Notes: generated by a model from the sequence alone, not told the origin. A stretch of 64,000 nt of DNA from an uncultured Bacteroidales bacterium (GCA_900316055.1 ONBK01000006.1:1-64000), one strand, 5' to 3'; shown: positions 1-8,996, numbered from the stretch's first letter. Numbers and translations are program-made.

Positions 1-112
1 CGCCTCGGGCCTCAAAGCCGACCTCGACGTCTCCTCCTGGCCCCGCGGCACCTACCTCCTCCGCATCTCCACCCCCGCCGGCCCCACCACCAAGAAACTC
101 CTCGTCCAGTAA
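1..112 (+). CDS. C-terminal tail of a T9SS-sorted secreted protein (5' truncated)
   Basis: The window opens inside a gene. Reading from base 2, 36 codons run to a TAA at 110-112. The peptide has the pattern of the end of a type IX secretion (Por) type A sorting domain: a strand ending in PRGTYLLRI, then a short turn and a basic hydrophobic end (KKLLVQ). In this family the C-terminal domain directs passage through the outer membrane and is removed on attachment to the surface. The functional part lies outside the window, so cargo identity cannot be judged. Two other genes here (60292-61287 and 61284-62945) end in the same kind of domain. Confidence 0.75.
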   Translation, partial: ASGLKADLDVSSWPRGTYLLRISTPAGPTTKKLLVQ

Positions 113-135
113 CGCTCCCTCCCCCCCTACGGCGG

Positions 136-279
136 ATGCTGACGGCCGAGCCGGAATTCGGCCGCCGCGGGGTGTTCAACATTGACTACCGGAGGTACCA
201 CTATTTCTTCTGCCGGGGTGTGCAGCCGATGTGCCTTTACCTCGCGGATGGTGTGCCAGTAGATGACATACTGATGTAA
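136..279 (+). CDS. Possible 47-residue ORF, unrecognised
   Basis: An ATG at 136 opens 47 codons ending with TAA at 277-279. The peptide is rich in aromatic and hydrophobic residues (YRRYHYFFCRG, MCLYLADG) and looks like the end of a longer protein. It could be a decayed remnant of a gene or a small real gene. No promoter box is seen. I do not recognise the family. Confidence 0.25.
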   Translation: MLTAEPEFGRRGVFNIDYRRYHYFFCRGVQPMCLYLADGVPVDDILM

Positions 280-309
280 AGGCACGTCAAAGTGGGCAAT
301 TATGTTTTT

Positions 310-340
310 TTTGCTGAATCAAAAAAAATTCGTATTTTTG
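310..340 (+). promoter_or_regulatory. Bacteroidetes-type promoter for hicB
   Basis: TTTG at 310-313 and TATTTTTG at 333-340 (TAnnTTTG) are separated by 19 bases, the standard spacing of the Bacteroidetes primary sigma factor. It lies downstream of the GTG at 292 and so decides for the ATG at 376 as the hicB start. Confidence 0.7.
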
Positions 341-375
341 CAACATCTTTCAATGGCAAAAAATACAAAAGAAAC

Positions 376-735
376 ATGGCACATACTAACAATAATACTG
401 AGGAATATCGTTTCTCTATAGAGTATTATGTCTTTCGAGAAAACGACAATCTCATAGCCTATTGTCCTTCATTGGATATAAGCACATCAGGAAAAGACTA
501 CACCGACGCTGTCAAAAATTTCTACGAGCGTTTCCAGATATATGTAGAAACTTGCCTTGAAATGGGCACACTTTGGGACGACCTCAAAGACCATGGATGG
601 AAAGTGTCTGAGAGAAAGTTGACCCCACCTCCTTTCAGCAAACTTGTACGTAAACCCGAGGTGTCAAAACTGCTCGGCGGGCATACCAACTATGAAAAAA
701 TCTCGTCCCCGATGCGTATCAAGGCAATGGCATGA
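376..735 (+). CDS. hicB: HicB family antitoxin
   Basis: A 119-residue protein resembling HicB antitoxins: the N-terminal part (FSIEYYVFRENDNLIAYCPSLDIST, read in pieces, with a following GKDYTDAVKNF stretch) has the degenerate RNase H-like fold pattern of these proteins. HicB binds and neutralises HicA, an mRNA-cleaving toxin, and usually represses its own operon. The start at 376 is chosen because a promoter (310-340) lies between it and the upstream in-frame GTG at 292. Its stop overlaps the ATG of a hicA remnant (732) in the ATGA arrangement, so a toxin-antitoxin operon was present, but the toxin is broken. The gene is therefore an orphan antitoxin whose present role is unclear. Confidence 0.75.
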   Translation: MAHTNNNTEEYRFSIEYYVFRENDNLIAYCPSLDISTSGKDYTDAVKNFYERFQIYVETCLEMGTLWDDLKDHGWKVSERKLTPPPFSKLVRKPEVSKLLGGHTNYEKISSPMRIKAMA

Positions 736-889
736 AGAAACTGTCTAACATCACGTTAAAGGAATTCCGTGACATTATGCTACGGTTAGGGTTGCAGCCA
801 CTAAGAACGACCGGGGGGCATGAAAAAACATTATCCGAGACCTCGGAATGACGCGACAGGAATTCATGGATATACTGGAATCCATGTAA
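732..889 (+). pseudogene. hicA: HicA toxin remnant (internal deletion and frameshift)
   Basis: From the ATG at 732 the reading begins like HicA (KKLSNITLKEFRDIM, then a TTGGHEK region carrying the catalytic-histidine area), but stops at 849-851 after 39 residues. In the next frame from about base 826 the normal HicA C-terminus continues (NIIRDLGMTRQEF, then DILESM) to a TAA at 887-889. Compared with intact HicA proteins of 60-80 residues, a middle segment of roughly 20 residues, including the strand after the active site, is missing and the two halves are out of frame. The toxin should be inactive. Confidence 0.8.
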
Positions 890-906
890 TTTGTTTTTTT
901 TACTAT

Positions 907-944
907 CGGGCTCCACAGAAACGCTGTAAAGCCCGTTTTTTTTT
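907..944 (+). terminator. Rho-independent terminator after hicBA
   Basis: CGGGCT (907-912) pairs with AGCCCG (930-935), with an inner ACAG/CTGT stem (915-918 and 924-927), followed by nine T residues (936-944). It closes the hicB/hicA-remnant unit. Confidence 0.75.
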
Positions 945-1113
945 GTAAAAAAAGCGGGAAAACCTCCATTCCGTCTGGTTTCTAAACCATTGATAGAAAG
1001 CATCCTCTTCTTATCCTCTTCTACTTCTGTTCTTATCCTCTTCTTAATAATTTTTACTTGAGTAGACAATAAATAGAATTTAATATCGTTATAACAAAAA
1101 AAGAATTAAAATT

Positions 1114-1908
1114 ATGGCTAAACAGATTGGCGGTATCGATGGTCCCTATCAGGGAAAAATAGGCAATGTCGTTGGCTATCAGTGGAAAGGGAAATGGGTC
1201 ACCCGGGCGGTGGCGAGGAATTTCCATGACGCGGAATCGGAGTTGCAACTCGAGCAGCGTAACCGTCTCGGTTCCACGATGTCTTTCGCCGCAAGGCTGC
1301 GGGACATCCTGCTCCTGGGGCTGAAGAAACCGGCGCTGGCGGCGCAGATGACGGAATACAACTACTTCTACCATATCAACAAGGGATGCCTGAAGTGGGA
1401 CGGCGAGGCGTTGGAGGTAGATTATGAACACCTGCGCCTGAGCGAGGGGCCTTTGGCTCCGGTGGCGTTCACCCACGTGGAACGAGGGGAGACGAGCGAC
1501 GAGCTGGTGATTGATTTCGAGAAGAATCCGGAGCACCGGAACTGCAACAGCAGCGACAAGGTGTATGTGGCGGCCGTCTGCGCGGAGCGCTGCGAGGCGG
1601 TGCTGACGCTGCCCGTCTACCGCCGGATGCGGCGCATCACGGTGTTGCTGCCGGTGCACTGGGAGGGCCTGGAGGTGCATCTCTACGGCTTCGTGCAGGA
1701 CACTGCCGACCGCACCTCGGAGACTGTCTACATCGGCGGCGGCACGGTGGAGGAGATGGTGGAAGCCTACCGCGAGGAGCCGGAGCCCGGGCTGCCGGAA
1801 GTCACTGACGGACAGCCACAAGTGGCAGAATCGTTGACGCAGAGCGGCACAGACTTTTCTTCTCCCGAAACGGCAATTCCCCGAGACGCCGCCCGAGGTC
1901 CCTCATAA
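1114..1908 (+). CDS. DUF6266 family protein
   Basis: A 264-residue protein with the conserved N-terminus of the DUF6266 family of Bacteroidetes: a Lys-Ile-Gly-Asn-Val core (GKIGNVVGYQWKGKW) within the first 35 residues, followed by a region of beta-strand character. There is no signal peptide. The function of the family is not known. The ATG at 1114 begins the conserved segment directly. It stands alone between the hicBA remnant and a repeat-rich spacer, with no clear operon partner. The C-terminal 40 residues are low in conservation and proline/serine rich. Confidence 0.7.
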   Translation: MAKQIGGIDGPYQGKIGNVVGYQWKGKWVTRAVARNFHDAESELQLEQRNRLGSTMSFAARLRDILLLGLKKPALAAQMTEYNYFYHINKGCLKWDGEALEVDYEHLRLSEGPLAPVAFTHVERGETSDELVIDFEKNPEHRNCNSSDKVYVAAVCAERCEAVLTLPVYRRMRRITVLLPVHWEGLEVHLYGFVQDTADRTSETVYIGGGTVEEMVEAYREEPEPGLPEVTDGQPQVAESLTQSGTDFSSPETAIPRDAARGPS

Positions 1909-1959
1909 AAAAACGGAAGCACAGACAATATAATCCCGCAGGCCTCGTTATGGTCATTA

Positions 1960-2160
1960 TAACGGTTAAAGGTTAACGGTTTTTCGCTGGATTTGATTTA
2001 TTTCAGCGGTGCTCAAGGCCTGCGGAGCAGGCAGAACGGTTAAAGAGGCTGGCGCAGTAACAGGTAACGGTTAAAGGTTTTTCGCTGGATTTGATTTATT
2101 TCAGCGGTGCTCATGGCCTGCGGAGCAGGCAGAACGGGTAAAGAGGGTGACGCGATAACG
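1960..2160 (+). repeat. Two copies of an ~85-base intergenic repeat
   Basis: Two near-identical units start at 1979 and 2077 (98 bases apart). Each contains TTTTCGCTGGATTTGATT, then TTTCAGCGGTGCTCA, then a short palindrome GCCTGCGGAGCAGGC, and is flanked by variants of AACGGTTAAAG. A third copy lies at 4588-4670 and an inverted copy at about 25380-25458. The 301-base stretch between 1908 and 2210 holds little else. Confidence 0.85.
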
Positions 2161-2209
2161 GGGATGGGTTGAGGTGATTACTTTATAAATTATAAACAAT
2201 ATTAAACAG

Positions 2210-3070
2210 ATGCAAGAAGAAAGCAAAGGATTCGGCAACAATTATGACCACGAGGCTACGCGCCGCTTTTTCCGCCGCTGGTGGAAGGTGCTGCTGATAG
2301 TGTTTGTGTTGGGTGCCATCGGCTCGGGCATTGCCGCCTATCTGATAAAACCCCTCTACAAATCGAGTGCGGTGATTTTCCCCACCAACTCGAACCGTCT
2401 CTCGAAGGCCATCATGGACTACCACTACAGCCTGGATTTCATGGACTACGGTATCGAGCGCGACTGCGAGTACGCCATCCAGATTCTCAGTTCGAAGCGT
2501 ATGGAGCAGGCGGTGTGCGACCACTTCAACCTGATGGAGCACTACGGCATCCCTGCCGACGACGAGCATAAGCTCTTCAAACTCGACGAGCAGTACCGCA
2601 GCAATATCACGGTGAAGCGCACGGAGTTCCTGGGCGTGGAGATTGGCGTGCTGGACCAAGACCCGCTGTGGGCCGCCGACATCGCCAACTATATCGCCGC
2701 CATGTACGACACGCTGTGCCACGAGATTCACCACGACCGCGCCCTGTCGGCAGCCGAGGTGATGGACGGCGTGTGTGCGTCGATGGAGCGCGAAATCGAC
2801 TCGCTGGCACAGTTGCCGAAAGCCGACTGGCGCGACAAGCTCATCGCCGAGAAATGCTCACAGCTGGCCGACCTGCAGACCCGTGCCACACAGACCCGTG
2901 TGGACAAGAATCTGGAAGTGAGCTATAAATACAGCGTCGACCAAGCCACTCCCGCCGACAAAAAGGCCTATCCCAAACGCTTGCTCATCATCCTCGGCGG
3001 CAGCCTCGGGGCTGTGGTGGTGGCCATCTTCGCCCTGCTGGTTTTCTGCCCAAACAAAAAAGAAGAATAG
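2210..3070 (+). CDS. Wzz-like polysaccharide chain-length/co-polymerase protein
   Basis: A 286-residue inner-membrane protein with the two-helix layout of the Wzz/PCP family: a first membrane segment near residues 27-47 (LLIVFVLGAIGSGIAAYLI) after a basic cytoplasmic start, a long periplasmic part, and a second membrane segment near residues 260-280 just before the end. Such proteins set the length of surface polysaccharides or help export them. It lies 50 bases upstream of an O-antigen ligase/polymerase-like gene, which supports a polysaccharide role. No tyrosine kinase domain is attached. No sugar specificity can be read from the sequence. Confidence 0.75.
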   Translation: MQEESKGFGNNYDHEATRRFFRRWWKVLLIVFVLGAIGSGIAAYLIKPLYKSSAVIFPTNSNRLSKAIMDYHYSLDFMDYGIERDCEYAIQILSSKRMEQAVCDHFNLMEHYGIPADDEHKLFKLDEQYRSNITVKRTEFLGVEIGVLDQDPLWAADIANYIAAMYDTLCHEIHHDRALSAAEVMDGVCASMEREIDSLAQLPKADWRDKLIAEKCSQLADLQTRATQTRVDKNLEVSYKYSVDQATPADKKAYPKRLLIILGGSLGAVVVAIFALLVFCPNKKEE

Positions 3071-3110
3071 GACATCCTAGGAAAGCCTAGGACATCCTAG
3101 GAAAACCTTA
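3068..3110 (+). repeat. Short direct repeat in spacer
   Basis: AGGACATCCTAGGA occurs twice (from about 3069 and 3089) with a CCTAGG palindrome in each, separated by AAGCCT. It fills most of the 50-base spacer between the Wzz-like and ligase-like genes. Confidence 0.7.
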
Positions 3111-3120
3111 AAAAACAACA

Positions 3121-4557
3121 ATGAAAGACTGGCTCAAGAAGAACCGGGGTCTGCTAATTGCTTTAGCCGTTACGGTGGCGTTCATCGTGGGTGAAGCCTA
3201 CGCCTTATGGTACAAGGGCGACGCCACGATAGCACTGGCACCGTTGGCGCTGTTGGCGGTGTGGCTCTTCGTGACACGCTTCGAGACCGGCCTGCTCTGC
3301 ATGGCGCTGCTGACACCCTTTGCGGTGAATATGGCGCTGATGCCGGGCATGGAGCTTTCGATGCCTGTGGAGCCGATGATGATACTCTTCACGGCCATCT
3401 TCCTTTTCCGTGTGCTGGTGGCACACAACTACGACACCCGTCTGCTGCGTCATCCGGTGAGCCTGCTGGTGATGGCCTCGCTGCTGTGGATGACCATCAC
3501 CTCCATCACCTCGGAATTGCCATGGGTGTCAATCAAATACACGCTGGCGAGGGTGTGGTTCGTGGTGCCGTTCTTCTTCGCTGCCGCACAGATTTTCAAG
3601 GACCAGCGGCGCATACGCCAGTTCTTCTGGGCCTATGCCATCGGCCTGGGAATCGTCATCCTCATCGCCACCACGAAGACTTTGGGCAACTTCAGCGACC
3701 TGCAGACGCTGCACCGCGTGATGAAACCCTTCTATAACGACCATACGGCCTACGGATGCGTCATCGCGCTGATGCTGCCGGCAGCTTTCTACTTCATCTT
3801 CTCGCACAGCATGAAAGGCTGGCGGAGGGTGCTGTCGTTGCTGCTCTTCGCCGGACTCTGCATCGGGCTGTTCTTCAGCTACTGCCGTGCGGCATGGATC
3901 AGCGTGGTGGGCGTCATCGGAGTCTATGTGCTGATACGCATGGGCATGAAGGTGAAATGGATGGTGCTGCTTTTCGGACTCGGCGTGGGCGGATTCTTCG
4001 TCTACCAGAGCGACATTCTCTACAACCTCGGCAAGAACCATCAGGACTCGAGCTACACGCTGGCCGACCAGGTGAAGAGCATCTCGAATATCTCGACCGA
4101 CGCCTCGAACCTCGAGCGCCTGAACCGCTGGGCCTCCGCCTTCCGCATGTGGGAGGAGAACCCTGTGCTGGGTTGCGGACCTGGAACCTACCAGTTCCTT
4201 TATGCCAGCTACCAACGTAGCTATCAACTCTCTACCATCAGCACCAATGCCGGCGACTTAGGCAATGCCCATAGTGAATATATCGGGCCACTGACCGAAC
4301 AGGGGGTGCCGGGAGTGGCGCTGATTTCACTGCTGTTCCTCACCACCTTCGCCACCGGCGTGCGCGTCTACCGCACCGCACGAGACCCCCATACCGCCCG
4401 TCTGGCACTGGCTTTCACGCTGTCACTCCTCACCTACTACATCCACGGTTTCTTCAACAACTTCCTCGACACCGACAAACTCTCCGTCCCCTTCTGGGCC
4501 TTCACGGCCGTCATTGTGGCACTGGACATTTATGGGGAGGAGAAGGGTAATGGGTAA
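3121..4557 (+). CDS. O-antigen ligase/polymerase family membrane protein
   Basis: A 478-residue polytopic membrane protein with about 11-12 hydrophobic segments and one large periplasmic loop (around residues 305-400) containing the NPVLGCGPGTY and GNAHSEY motifs typical of the O-antigen ligase/Wzy family (WaaL/Wzy/TuaE-like). Members join undecaprenyl-linked glycan to an acceptor or polymerise repeat units in the periplasm. Ligase and polymerase cannot be separated from sequence alone. It follows the Wzz-like gene, with which it is probably co-transcribed. The ATG at 3121 precedes the first membrane segment. Confidence 0.8.
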   Translation: MKDWLKKNRGLLIALAVTVAFIVGEAYALWYKGDATIALAPLALLAVWLFVTRFETGLLCMALLTPFAVNMALMPGMELSMPVEPMMILFTAIFLFRVLVAHNYDTRLLRHPVSLLVMASLLWMTITSITSELPWVSIKYTLARVWFVVPFFFAAAQIFKDQRRIRQFFWAYAIGLGIVILIATTKTLGNFSDLQTLHRVMKPFYNDHTAYGCVIALMLPAAFYFIFSHSMKGWRRVLSLLLFAGLCIGLFFSYCRAAWISVVGVIGVYVLIRMGMKVKWMVLLFGLGVGGFFVYQSDILYNLGKNHQDSSYTLADQVKSISNISTDASNLERLNRWASAFRMWEENPVLGCGPGTYQFLYASYQRSYQLSTISTNAGDLGNAHSEYIGPLTEQGVPGVALISLLFLTTFATGVRVYRTARDPHTARLALAFTLSLLTYYIHGFFNNFLDTDKLSVPFWAFTAVIVALDIYGEEKGNG

Positions 4558-4811
4558 CGGTTAACGGGTAACGGTTAAAGGGTAACGGTTTTTCGCTGGA
4601 TTTGATTTATTTCAGCGGTGCTCAAGGCCTGCGGAGCAGGCAGAACGGTTAAAGAAGGCTGACGCGGTAACAGGTAATGGTTAAAGGGTAACGGCTCTGC
4701 CTGGCTCCATAGGAGACACGGCCTGCGACGCAAGCAAAGTCGGTGGGCAGGGGCTGGAGCAAACGGTTAAAGAAGGCTGGCGCAGTAATGGGTAACGGGT
4801 AAATTTAAGAA
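4558..4811 (+). repeat. Repeat-filled spacer
   Basis: The spacer holds a third copy of the ~85-base repeat (4588-4670) and, downstream, a second core (about 4695-4765, with GGCCTGCGACGCAAGC and GGGCTGGAGC) framed by the same AACGGTTAAAG word. The words GGTAACGGTTAAAG recur at least five times. Confidence 0.85.
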
Positions 4812-4829
4812 TTGAGAATTATACAAATT

Positions 4830-6110
4830 ATGAAAAAAATATCTTTGGCGTTTGCTTTGCTTTCGCTCTTTACTTTTTGCTTTTCATTTTCCCGGGCGCA
4901 GTCGCCTGTGACATTCAAGGTTGATATCCTTGGGCACGCCGAGATACGCAAAGGCGGCCTGAAGGACAGCCTGAATTACGACCCGCACTTCTTAGTGAGC
5001 CGCGAACGCCTCATCACGGACTATACCGGCAAGTCGGATAATGTGCGGTGGGACCTGCACCTCACCCTGCAGCATACCACTATCTGGGGACAGAACGGCG
5101 GCCTGAAAATCTTCGAGGGATGGGGCAAGCTCAGCACCCTGTGGGGCGGATTTGTGCAGGTGGGACGCCAGGCGCTGTCGTATGACGACGAACGCATCAT
5201 CGGCATGAACGACTGGGCGATGGCCGCGCAGTCGCACGACGCTCTGCGCGCCGGTTTCGAGCATGGTGCCCACAAGCTGCATCTCATCGCCACCTACAAC
5301 CAGGACGACGATGTGGAGGAGACTGGCGGCAGCTACTACACCATTGACAATGGCTCACAATGCTACAAGACCATGCTGGCGGGGTGGTACCATCTGGAGC
5401 CGCAGGACTTTCCCGCCTCCCTCTCGCTGCTCTTCATGAATGTGGGCATGCAGGCCGGAAAGAAAGGGGTCGACGAACACAACGAATACCAACAGCTCTA
5501 TGGCGGATATGCCAAATTCGAGAAACCTTGGCTGACCCTCGAGGGTTCCTACTACCGGCAAGGAGGCCACGAAGAACACGGACTGCCCATCGAAGCATGG
5601 ATGGCAGCAGTGAAAGCCACCTGGAAGCCTGTCAATCTACTCAACATCAGCGCCGGCTACGACTACCTCAGCGGTGACGAGATGTTCAATGTCCCCGCCA
5701 ATGGTACCGTTGGACTGACACAGCACAAGGTTATCAAAGGATTCAACCCCATCTGGGGCTCACACCATAAGTTCTACGGAGCCATGGACTTCTTCTATGT
5801 CAGCACCTACGTCAACGGTTTCACTCCGGGTCTGCGCAATCTCTATGCCACCGTCGACCTTCACCCCACAGAGAAGCTGGATTTCAATCTCGGGTACCAC
5901 TATCTGGCCACTGCCACCGAACTCGACAACATGGACCTTACCTTGGGACACGAAATAGAACTCTCCGCCTCCTATGACCTCAGCAAGGAGGTGAGCCTTT
6001 CGGCAGGTTTCTCCTATATGACGGGGGACGAGACGATGGACAAGCTGAAACGCAGCACCGACGACTCGCACCTCACATGGGCCTGGATAGACCTACGCTT
6101 TAGAAACTAA
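4830..6110 (+). CDS. Alginate-export-type outer membrane porin
   Basis: A 426-residue outer-membrane beta-barrel. The signal peptide covers about residues 1-24 and ends in SRAQ. The body has alternating strands typical of the alginate export/porin superfamily, including the RERLITDYTG and GRQALSYDDERIIG segments, and it finishes with an aromatic residue near the C-terminus (WIDLRFRN). It probably forms a passage for anionic or sugar substrates; the substrate cannot be named. The ATG at 4830 is preferred over the TTG at 4812 because MKKIS begins a standard signal peptide. Confidence 0.7.
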   Translation: MKKISLAFALLSLFTFCFSFSRAQSPVTFKVDILGHAEIRKGGLKDSLNYDPHFLVSRERLITDYTGKSDNVRWDLHLTLQHTTIWGQNGGLKIFEGWGKLSTLWGGFVQVGRQALSYDDERIIGMNDWAMAAQSHDALRAGFEHGAHKLHLIATYNQDDDVEETGGSYYTIDNGSQCYKTMLAGWYHLEPQDFPASLSLLFMNVGMQAGKKGVDEHNEYQQLYGGYAKFEKPWLTLEGSYYRQGGHEEHGLPIEAWMAAVKATWKPVNLLNISAGYDYLSGDEMFNVPANGTVGLTQHKVIKGFNPIWGSHHKFYGAMDFFYVSTYVNGFTPGLRNLYATVDLHPTEKLDFNLGYHYLATATELDNMDLTLGHEIELSASYDLSKEVSLSAGFSYMTGDETMDKLKRSTDDSHLTWAWIDLRFRN

Positions 6111-6127
6111 CGATTCATTGAAGCCTT

Positions 6128-7930
6128 TTACTCGTCGCTGGTAGCAGAGATGAAGCGGCGGTAGGCGCTGAAGGTATTGGCTCGGGAAAGGAATCCAAGG
6201 TAGCGTTCGCTGTCGTCGATAACCACGAGGTTATAGCGATTGCTGACACGGAATTTCTCCACCACATCGCTTAGGCTGTCGCTGCTGCGCACCAAGTCAC
6301 CCTCGGAGAGAGGATGCATCAGTTCGTCGACAGTCACAGTCTCATACAGTTCAGAACGGAAAATAATCTTTCGGACATCGTCGAGGACGATGACACCGAG
6401 GAACTTGTCGTCGTCGCCGAGGACGGGGAAGAGGTTGCGCTTGGAGTTCTGGATGGCGTCGACGAGATCGAGCAGCTTGTCGCCCGAACGGACCACTACG
6501 AAGTTCGTCTCGATGAGCGACTGCATGTTGAGCAGGTGCCAGGCGGAGGCATCCTTGTCGTGGGTGAGGAGGTCGCCACGCTCGGCAAGCTTTCGGGCAT
6601 AGATGGAATGGCGTTCAAAGGGCGTGATGCAGAGATAGGTCACCGCCGATGCGGTGAGCAGAGGCACCAGCAGCCCATAGCCGCCGGTGATTTCGGCAAT
6701 AAGGAAGGTCGCCATGAAGGGGGCATGCATGACGCCCGTCATCACGGCCGCCATACCTACGAGGGCGAAGTTGGCGGTGTTCTGCGGCGGGAGTCCAATC
6801 GTATTGCTCAGCAAGGCGATGAAGTAGCCGCTCAAGCCTCCCAACACCAACGAGGGACCGAAGGTACCGCCCACACCACCGGAGCCGATGGTGGCAGCGG
6901 TAGCTACAGGCTTGAGGATGATGAGCAAAACCAACAACGCCAATGGCGCCCATAGTTTGTCGGCGAAAGCCTGATAAGGGGCACCCGTGAAAAGCGTGTC
7001 GCTACTGCCATGCAGCAACGTAGAGAGCGAAGCATAGCCCTCGCCGTAGAGTGGCGGGAAGAGCACCACCATCAAACCCAGTATCAAACCGCCAATCACC
7101 CAGCGCAGCCACGGATTGCGACGACGGGAGAACCAACCCTCCACCCTATCGGTGACGCGCAGGAAATAGACAGAGACAACGGCACAGAAAACGCCCAGCA
7201 CCATATAGTAAGGCAGCTGTGAGAGGGCGAAAGGTTCGCCGATGGTGAAGTTGAACTGCACACCCGTTCCCATGAGGAAATAGGCCACCGTGGAAGCGGT
7301 GAGCGACGAGAGCAGCAGCGGCAGCGCCGTGGTGGCCGTAAGGTCGAAGAGGAACACCTCGAGAACAAAGAGGATACCCGCCAGCGGGGCCTTGAAGATG
7401 CCTGCGATGGCACCGGCGGCACCGCAGCCCAGCAAGAGGCGTACACTCTTGGAATTGAGCCGGAACCACCGGCCGATATTACTACCGATGGCGGAACCCG
7501 TGGAGGCTATCGGAGCCTCGAGACCCACACTGCCGCCGAAAGCCACAGTGAGCGTGGAGGCGATAAGGGAGGTGTACATATTCTTGGGCGGCAACTTGGA
7601 ACGCTTGCGGCTGATGGCCAACAGCACTCCGGGAAGCCCGTGACCGATATCGCCTTTGACAATATACTTCACAAAAAGCACCGTCAGCAGGATGCCCACG
7701 AGAGGCAGAAAGAAGATAATGATGAACGATGAGTGATGAGGGATGATTGATGAATCAGTGGACAATTGGGTCACCAAAGCGCCAGCATAGTGCACCAGCG
7801 TCTTCAGCACCACGCCCGCCAATCCCGACAATAGACCCACCACGATGGCCAGCAGCAGCAACATCGTCTGCTCGCTCATGTGGCGCAGGCGCCAACGGTG
7901 GAGTGTCGTGAAGAATGACATATTGTTCAA
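6128..7930 (-). CDS. ClC-type chloride channel/antiporter with CBS pair
   Basis: A 600-residue protein. Residues 20-445 form the ClC membrane domain with recognisable ion-path motifs: GHGLPG (about 96-101, the GSGIP position), GGSVGLEAP (132-140, keeping the gating glutamate) and GGVGGTFGP (third motif). Residues 465-600 hold two CBS domains that usually sense adenine nucleotides. It carries chloride or exchanges it for protons across the inner membrane. An odd stretch at residues 58-71 (SSIIPHHSSF region, DNA 7717-7760) matches the word repeats seen elsewhere in the window and lengthens a loop between helices. A promoter is seen at 7944-7951. Confidence 0.85.
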   Translation of the reverse strand: MNNMSFFTTLHRWRLRHMSEQTMLLLLAIVVGLLSGLAGVVLKTLVHYAGALVTQLSTDSSIIPHHSSFIIIFFLPLVGILLTVLFVKYIVKGDIGHGLPGVLLAISRKRSKLPPKNMYTSLIASTLTVAFGGSVGLEAPIASTGSAIGSNIGRWFRLNSKSVRLLLGCGAAGAIAGIFKAPLAGILFVLEVFLFDLTATTALPLLLSSLTASTVAYFLMGTGVQFNFTIGEPFALSQLPYYMVLGVFCAVVSVYFLRVTDRVEGWFSRRRNPWLRWVIGGLILGLMVVLFPPLYGEGYASLSTLLHGSSDTLFTGAPYQAFADKLWAPLALLVLLIILKPVATAATIGSGGVGGTFGPSLVLGGLSGYFIALLSNTIGLPPQNTANFALVGMAAVMTGVMHAPFMATFLIAEITGGYGLLVPLLTASAVTYLCITPFERHSIYARKLAERGDLLTHDKDASAWHLLNMQSLIETNFVVVRSGDKLLDLVDAIQNSKRNLFPVLGDDDKFLGVIVLDDVRKIIFRSELYETVTVDELMHPLSEGDLVRSSDSLSDVVEKFRVSNRYNLVVIDDSERYLGFLSRANTFSAYRRFISATSDE

Positions 7931-7943
7931 AAAAATTTGGGTG

Positions 7944-7951
7944 CAAAAATA
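7944..7951 (-). promoter_or_regulatory. -7 box for the ClC gene
   Basis: TATTTTTG on the minus strand, 14-21 bases upstream of the start codon, matches TAnnTTTG. Confidence 0.6.
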
Positions 7952-8000
7952 CGAAAAATAATTGAACTGCGTTATCTAACAATAAAAAATAACTTTTTTT

Positions 8001-8996
8001 ATGAAAAAAGCATTCTTTTTTACTGGAATTTTAGGAGTTATGGCGCTCACCTCGTGTGTGTCGCTGAGTGAACATGAGAACCTTCAGGCCAAATATGACC
8101 AGACCGCGAAGCAATACCGCCTCACCCTTCAGGAGCGCGACGAACTGAGGGAGAACAACGCTAACCTCACCAAGACAAACAACGCACTGACAAGTGACTA
8201 CAACGAACTTTCGGCCGCCAAACAACGGTGCGACGGAATGGTGGACAGCCTGACACGCCGCATCGAGCAGATGCGTCACCACTACGACACCACGATGGAG
8301 AACTACACCCAGGCCGTGGCCGGCAAAGACCGTGACCTCACACGTGCCCAGAACCTCCTTTCCGCCCGTACCAAAGAACTCAACGAGAAAGAGCGGGAGA
8401 TCGAGCAGAAAGAGACCGAGTTGAGATTGCAGCAGGAGAGTTTCCTCCTGCAGCGCAGCGAACTGATTGCCAAGCAACAGGAACTCGAGCAGAAAGAGGC
8501 CGCCGCCCGCGCACAACTGGAAGCCATGAGAAACTCGGTCACCCAGGCCCTGATAGGATTTGCCGACAAGGGATTGAAGGTGGAAACCAAAGACGGCAAG
8601 GTGTATGTGTCGATGGAGAACAAACTGATGTTCCCCTCTGCCAGCTGGACAGTGTCGAAAGAGGGTTCCAACGCCATCAAAGAACTGGCCAAAGTGCTCG
8701 AACAGGACACCACCCTGAACATCATGGTGGAAGGCCATACGGACAACGATGCCTACCGCGGTTCGTCGGCTGTGAAAGACAACTGGGACCTCAGTGTGAT
8801 GCGTGCCACCTCCATCGTGAAACTGCTGCTCCAACACGGCAAGAACATCAATCCTGCCCGTATCGAAGCCTGCGGACACGGCGAATATGCCCCGAAAGCC
8901 TCGAACAGCACCGCTGAAGGCAAAGCCGCCAACCGCCGTACCGAAATCATCCTCACACCCAACCTCGACAAGTTGCTGAATGAGATGAACCGGTAA
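8001..8996 (+). CDS. OmpA-family lipoprotein with coiled coil
   Basis: A 331-residue protein with a lipoprotein signal (lipobox ending LTSC, Cys-19), a long coiled coil (about residues 25-180, rich in Glu, Gln, Arg), and an OmpA/MotB peptidoglycan-binding domain (about 200-320) containing VEGHTDND and the NRRTEIIL end motif. The protein is likely anchored in the outer membrane by lipid and binds the cell wall through the OmpA domain, helping envelope stability. It is transcribed divergently from the ClC gene. Confidence 0.85.
   Translation: MKKAFFFTGILGVMALTSCVSLSEHENLQAKYDQTAKQYRLTLQERDELRENNANLTKTNNALTSDYNELSAAKQRCDGMVDSLTRRIEQMRHHYDTTMENYTQAVAGKDRDLTRAQNLLSARTKELNEKEREIEQKETELRLQQESFLLQRSELIAKQQELEQKEAAARAQLEAMRNSVTQALIGFADKGLKVETKDGKVYVSMENKLMFPSASWTVSKEGSNAIKELAKVLEQDTTLNIMVEGHTDNDAYRGSSAVKDNWDLSVMRATSIVKLLLQHGKNINPARIEACGHGEYAPKASNSTAEGKAANRRTEIILTPNLDKLLNEMNR

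Noticed and set aside
1054-1821. Long minus-strand frame of 255 codons
   Set aside because: It lies opposite the DUF6266 gene, is rich in His/Arg/Leu in the style of a complementary frame, and has no recognisable motif.
1960-2160. Insertion sequence ends
   Set aside because: No transposase and no terminal inverted repeats were found next to the ~85-base repeats; they are listed as repeats only.
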